From Thermoplasmatota archaeon (GTDB lineage: Archaea > Thermoplasmatota > E2 > DHVEG-1): DNA of 8,908 nucleotides. The notes beneath the pieces were generated by a model. That model saw nothing but the letters and a program-made list of their open reading frames with translations. It did no database searches and was not told where the DNA came from. Both the position numbers and the translations under genes were made by a program. This document shows, in pieces, positions 6,639-8,908 of this stretch. The DNA lies in contig JAUWYM010000019.1 of the NCBI GenBank assembly GCA_030615845.1, forward strand, positions 1 through 8,908, in the 5' to 3' direction. Within the stretch, counting starts at the first letter, position 1. Each line of letters opens with the position of its first letter.

Positions 6639-7732
6639 GCAAGATCCGAAGATTTCTTGGCAGCATCCTGAAGAGTTGCACCAGTAATAAGCCCTGCATC
6701 CTTCAAAATATCTTTTGCAATATCCTCATTACATCCCTTAATACGCGTTATTACAGGACAATCAATTCCTTCTTTTGTAATTACTTCCTTTACTCCCTTT
6801 GCAACAGTATCACACCTTGTAATACCACCGAATAAATTTAAAAATATTACCTTAGGCTTTGCTTTTTTCATAAGTTTAAATGCTTGCTTTACTTTTTCAG
6901 GGTCATCAGTACCACCAAGATCCAAAAACACACCGCCTTTACCAGAATAATGAGTAAGTGCATCAAGAGTAGCCATTGTAAGTCCTGCGCCATTTGCAAT
7001 AACACCAATGTTTCCTTCTAATTGAATAAATGCAATGCCCTTACCCTTGGCATCTTCTTCAAGAGGTGTAAGTTCAACCTGCTCTGGTACAATATCAGGA
7101 TGACGATAAGTTGCATCATCATTGATAGTAACCTTAGAATCTAAGGCGATTACATCTCCATTTTTTGAGATTATTAGTGGATTTATTTCAACAAGCTCAC
7201 AATCGTATTCTCTGAATAATTTGTAAAGTTTAGAGATAACTTTAGCGACTTCTTTTCCTTCTTCTTTTTCTAGCTTGAGTTTTGAGACTATTCCACGAAT
7301 ATGAAATGATTGGATTCCAATGAGTGGGTTTACCCATTCCTTGAATATTTTATCATCTGGCACGCTTTCAATATCCATACCGCCTTCGCCACTAGCCATA
7401 ATAAGAGGCATTCTCTTCGACCGATCCAATGTTATACTTAGATACAATTCTTTTTTGATATCTACTTTTTCCTCTGCAAGTACTTTTCTAACTGTATATC
7501 CTCTTATATCCATACCCATAATTTGCGATAGCTTTTCCTTTGCATCATCAACGTTATCAACTGATTTTATTCCACCTGCTTTACCTCTTCCACCAATTGG
7601 AACTTGTGCTTTTAAAACAAAAGGAAACTTCAAGTCAGAAAAATCTTTTTCATTATTCACCAGCTTTCCATTTGGAACTGAGATCCCATACTTATCAAAC
7701 AGTTCCTTCCCCCGATACTCAAACAGTTTCAT
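6632..7732 (-). CDS. sucC: Succinyl-CoA synthetase (ADP-forming), beta subunit
   Basis: This is the ATP-grasp subunit that binds nucleotide and works with SucD. The product has 366 residues, slightly short of the 388 in E. coli. It begins MKLFEYRGKELFDKYGI, typical of SucC, and carries the nucleotide loop KAQVPIGGRGKAGG (Lys41 to Gly54), the Mg ligands Asn184 (VEINPL) and Asp198 (ALDSK), NGAGLTMATLD, FLDLGG and the FGGITRCD loop that meets the alpha-subunit phospho-His. One small change is QVPIGGRG where E. coli has QVHAGGRG. The start at 7732 fits a leaderless mRNA: the TATA box is centred 26 bp upstream, no SD site is present, and the out-of-frame ATG at 7740 is not used by this frame. It is followed by sucD and preceded by a regulator gene on the same strand. 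Confidence 0.97.
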   Translation of the reverse strand: MKLFEYRGKELFDKYGISVPNGKLVNNEKDFSDLKFPFVLKAQVPIGGRGKAGGIKSVDNVDDAKEKLSQIMGMDIRGYTVRKVLAEEKVDIKKELYLSITLDRSKRMPLIMASGEGGMDIESVPDDKIFKEWVNPLIGIQSFHIRGIVSKLKLEKEEGKEVAKVISKLYKLFREYDCELVEINPLIISKNGDVIALDSKVTINDDATYRHPDIVPEQVELTPLEEDAKGKGIAFIQLEGNIGVIANGAGLTMATLDALTHYSGKGGVFLDLGGTDDPEKVKQAFKLMKKAKPKVIFLNLFGGITRCDTVAKGVKEVITKEGIDCPVITRIKGCNEDIAKDILKDAGLITGATLQDAAKKSSDLAR

Positions 7733-7743
7733 GGGACCATGAA
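7728..7743. promoter_or_regulatory. Inverted repeat over the sucC start, candidate operator
   Basis: TTCATGG at 7728-7734 and CCATGAA at 7737-7743 are perfect 7-bp arms around a 2-bp GA centre. The dyad covers the predicted transcription and translation start of sucC. A protein bound here would block initiation, and the winged-helix regulator encoded just upstream is the obvious candidate. No second copy was seen elsewhere in the window, so this is tentative. Confidence 0.4.
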
Positions 7744-7750
7744 TACAAAT

Positions 7751-8839
7751 TCATATATTTAAGAGCTTTTTAACCCAAAAATCGCAGCCCACAATCTTAC
7801 TTGCAATAGGAGCAAACTTAAAATCTTTTATAAAAGCCATTGTGCGCAAACTATAGGATCTAATCACCGGATCTTCTGCGATCCATTGATTTTCCTTTAG
7901 AACCTGCATGATTTTTGTCCTATCAAGTTTATACTTCTCATAATCATTGTATATGGAAATCATAACTGCTTCAAATCTACGACTGGCAAAAAAAACCGTT
8001 GAATCACTCATTAACGACGCAGCCTCATCCTCCTCCATATTTGGAGGGTTACGAGGATCAAAACTGATATGATAAAATACTAATATTTCAAAACCCAATT
8101 TAACAAAATTTGGCAAATTAAGCTTACTCATCAAGTTATTTTCCTCAAATTTACGTCTCAAACGTGAGACTGTATGCCTTGAAACCCCTAAATCCCTACC
8201 AATATCTCTATCAGACAACTCAGGATAGCTGATTAATATACAATAAGCATTCTTCTCAGTATCAGACAATACTACATTCTCCGTATCACCAAAATCGACA
8301 TTTTCAATCTCAACTTCTGGTTCTGAATCCAAATTAAAACTTCTTCTCAATAAAGGGACAAAATCAAAAAAACGATAAATTTTACTAATTTCAAATGGGA
8401 AAACCACCAAATTTGGATATTCCTCTTCTAAAAGTCCCCGTCCACCAAATGTCTGTGTCCTAATGTCATTAATTCGACCAATTGTTGCATAATCCTTAGA
8501 AAGGCTCAAAGAGAACCCTTTATCCTGCTCTCCTACAGAAAAAAATATCTCCGGAAAAACTTCAATAGTTTCTCCAGTGATTTCAACTCTTTCTAAGAGG
8601 GGTATTAAAGGGCTGAAATGTGAATAAATTACAACAAGCATTTCACATCCCATACTTTGAAGTTTTGGAATTATAAGTTTTCGAAGGTAATCATTATCTT
8701 TTAAGCGATGTCTAATAGATGTAGCAGTAGAATGTTTCAGATCAAGTGTTTCAGATAGTTCTTTATCAGTTAACTTAGGATATCTTACAAGTCCATAGAG
8801 CATTTGTTTTTCTTTTGTTGTTAATTCAAACTTGTTCAT
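7751..8839 (-). CDS. Duplicated Lrp-like winged-helix transcription regulator
   Basis: From the ATG at 8839 the product has 362 residues. It contains two related halves, each a winged helix followed by a ligand/oligomer-type alpha-beta region. The helix-turn-helix segments are TDKELSETLDLKHSTATSIR and SDRDIGRDLGVSRHTVSRLR. The two 72-residue blocks starting LTTKEK and LSDTEK align without gaps with 21 identities by my count, and similarity continues weakly to the end of each half. An acidic linker (SEPEVEIENVDFGDTE) joins them. This resembles Lrp/AsnC-type DNA binding, fused in tandem so one chain can act like a dimer. The start at 8839 is preferred because GTTTATATTC (8870-8861), with A-rich DNA upstream, is centred 26 bp before it. 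An in-frame ATG at 8881 would add 14 residues (MRKKFIFKVPILKS). It ends 18 bp before sucC. Its target and ligand are unknown. Confidence 0.8.
   Translation of the reverse strand: MNKFELTTKEKQMLYGLVRYPKLTDKELSETLDLKHSTATSIRHRLKDNDYLRKLIIPKLQSMGCEMLVVIYSHFSPLIPLLERVEITGETIEVFPEIFFSVGEQDKGFSLSLSKDYATIGRINDIRTQTFGGRGLLEEEYPNLVVFPFEISKIYRFFDFVPLLRRSFNLDSEPEVEIENVDFGDTENVVLSDTEKNAYCILISYPELSDRDIGRDLGVSRHTVSRLRRKFEENNLMSKLNLPNFVKLGFEILVFYHISFDPRNPPNMEEDEAASLMSDSTVFFASRRFEAVMISIYNDYEKYKLDRTKIMQVLKENQWIAEDPVIRSYSLRTMAFIKDFKFAPIASKIVGCDFWVKKLLNI
7753..7763 (-). promoter_or_regulatory. TATA box of the sucCD operon, inside the regulator gene's 3' end
   Basis: Reverse-strand CTTAAATATAT is centred about 26 bp before the sucC ATG, placing the transcription start at or next to the A of the ATG. 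It overlaps the last codons and stop of the regulator gene, so sucCD can be transcribed independently of the regulator mRNA. Confidence 0.6.
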
Positions 8840-8860
8840 GCTCTTAAGAATAGGTACCTT

Positions 8861-8870
8861 GAATATAAAC
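8861..8870 (-). promoter_or_regulatory. TATA box of the regulator gene
   Basis: Reverse-strand GTTTATATTC, preceded by an A-rich BRE-like GAAAAAA, is centred about 26 bp before the ATG at 8839. This favours a leaderless mRNA from 8839 and argues against the longer frame from 8881, whose first codons would contain this promoter. Confidence 0.55.
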
Positions 8871-8908
8871 TTTTTTCTCATATTATCTAAAAATAATTAA
8901 GTTATTGT

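Noticed and set aside
7320..7742. 140-codon open frame on the forward strand opposite sucC
   Set aside because: It is fully antisense to the strongly conserved sucC, is rich in Ser, Leu and Pro as expected from the complement of a coding frame, and has no promoter or SD site of its own.
7759..8848. TTAAGAGC near the sucC promoter and its reverse complement GCTCTTAA near the regulator start
   Set aside because: A single shared 8-mer in opposite orientations and different positions relative to the TATA boxes is too weak to call a regulator site.
8840..8881. Longer regulator starting at the ATG at 8881
   Set aside because: A good TATA box lies inside this extension at the right distance from the ATG at 8839, and the 14 extra residues precede the winged helix without a matching part in the second half.
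1..8908. CRISPR array, tRNA, rRNA or complete insertion sequence
   Set aside because: I saw no regularly spaced direct repeats, no cloverleaf with a TTCRA-type arm, no rRNA motifs and no transposase with flanking inverted repeats.

Overview
The window reads as an AT-rich archaeal chromosome segment, probably euryarchaeal; Thermoplasmatota or a relative is my guess, and nothing in the window proves it. The archaeal signs are TATA boxes centred about 25-27 bp before several start codons with no Shine-Dalgarno (SD) site, which implies leaderless mRNAs; an E1-like enzyme next to a MoaD/SAMP-type ubiquitin-like protein; N-glycosylation sequons in exported domains; and a large winged-helix regulator with two related halves.

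Layout. 1-282 is an edge region holding a doubtful reverse-strand ORF that runs off the left end and, near 244-263, a promoter for the first full gene. 283-3336 (+) carries three separately promoted envelope-related genes: an exported transglutaminase-fold protein whose catalytic cysteine position appears to be Asn, a membrane-anchored left-handed beta-helix acyltransferase, and an exported thioredoxin-fold protein resembling Omp28. 3465-5711 (+) is a tight three-gene operon: a ThiF/MoeB-type E1 adenylyltransferase, an 82-residue ubiquitin-like sulfur carrier ending in Gly-Gly, and a polytopic membrane protein combining an outside thioredoxin domain (CGSC) with a DsbD/CcdA-like membrane domain that keeps one cysteine in each of two membrane segments. 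A perfect 10-bp hairpin at 5730-5753 lies between this operon and the convergent genes. 5759-8839 (-) holds, in transcription order, a duplicated Lrp-like regulator, sucC and sucD, the last two coding for ADP-forming succinyl-CoA synthetase.

How the genes may work together. SucC and SucD form the alpha/beta enzyme that interconverts succinyl-CoA and succinate with ATP formation. The regulator ends 18 bp before sucC, the sucC TATA box lies inside the regulator's last codons, and a 7-2-7 inverted repeat covers the sucC start, so local control is plausible but unproven. The E1 and the ubiquitin-like protein almost certainly act as a pair: adenylation of the Gly-Gly terminus followed by thiocarboxylate formation. 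Their co-transcription with a transmembrane thiol relay, with a second exported thioredoxin-fold protein just upstream, is the most unusual part of the window and suggests a link between cytoplasmic sulfur activation and thiol redox outside the membrane. That link is inference only.
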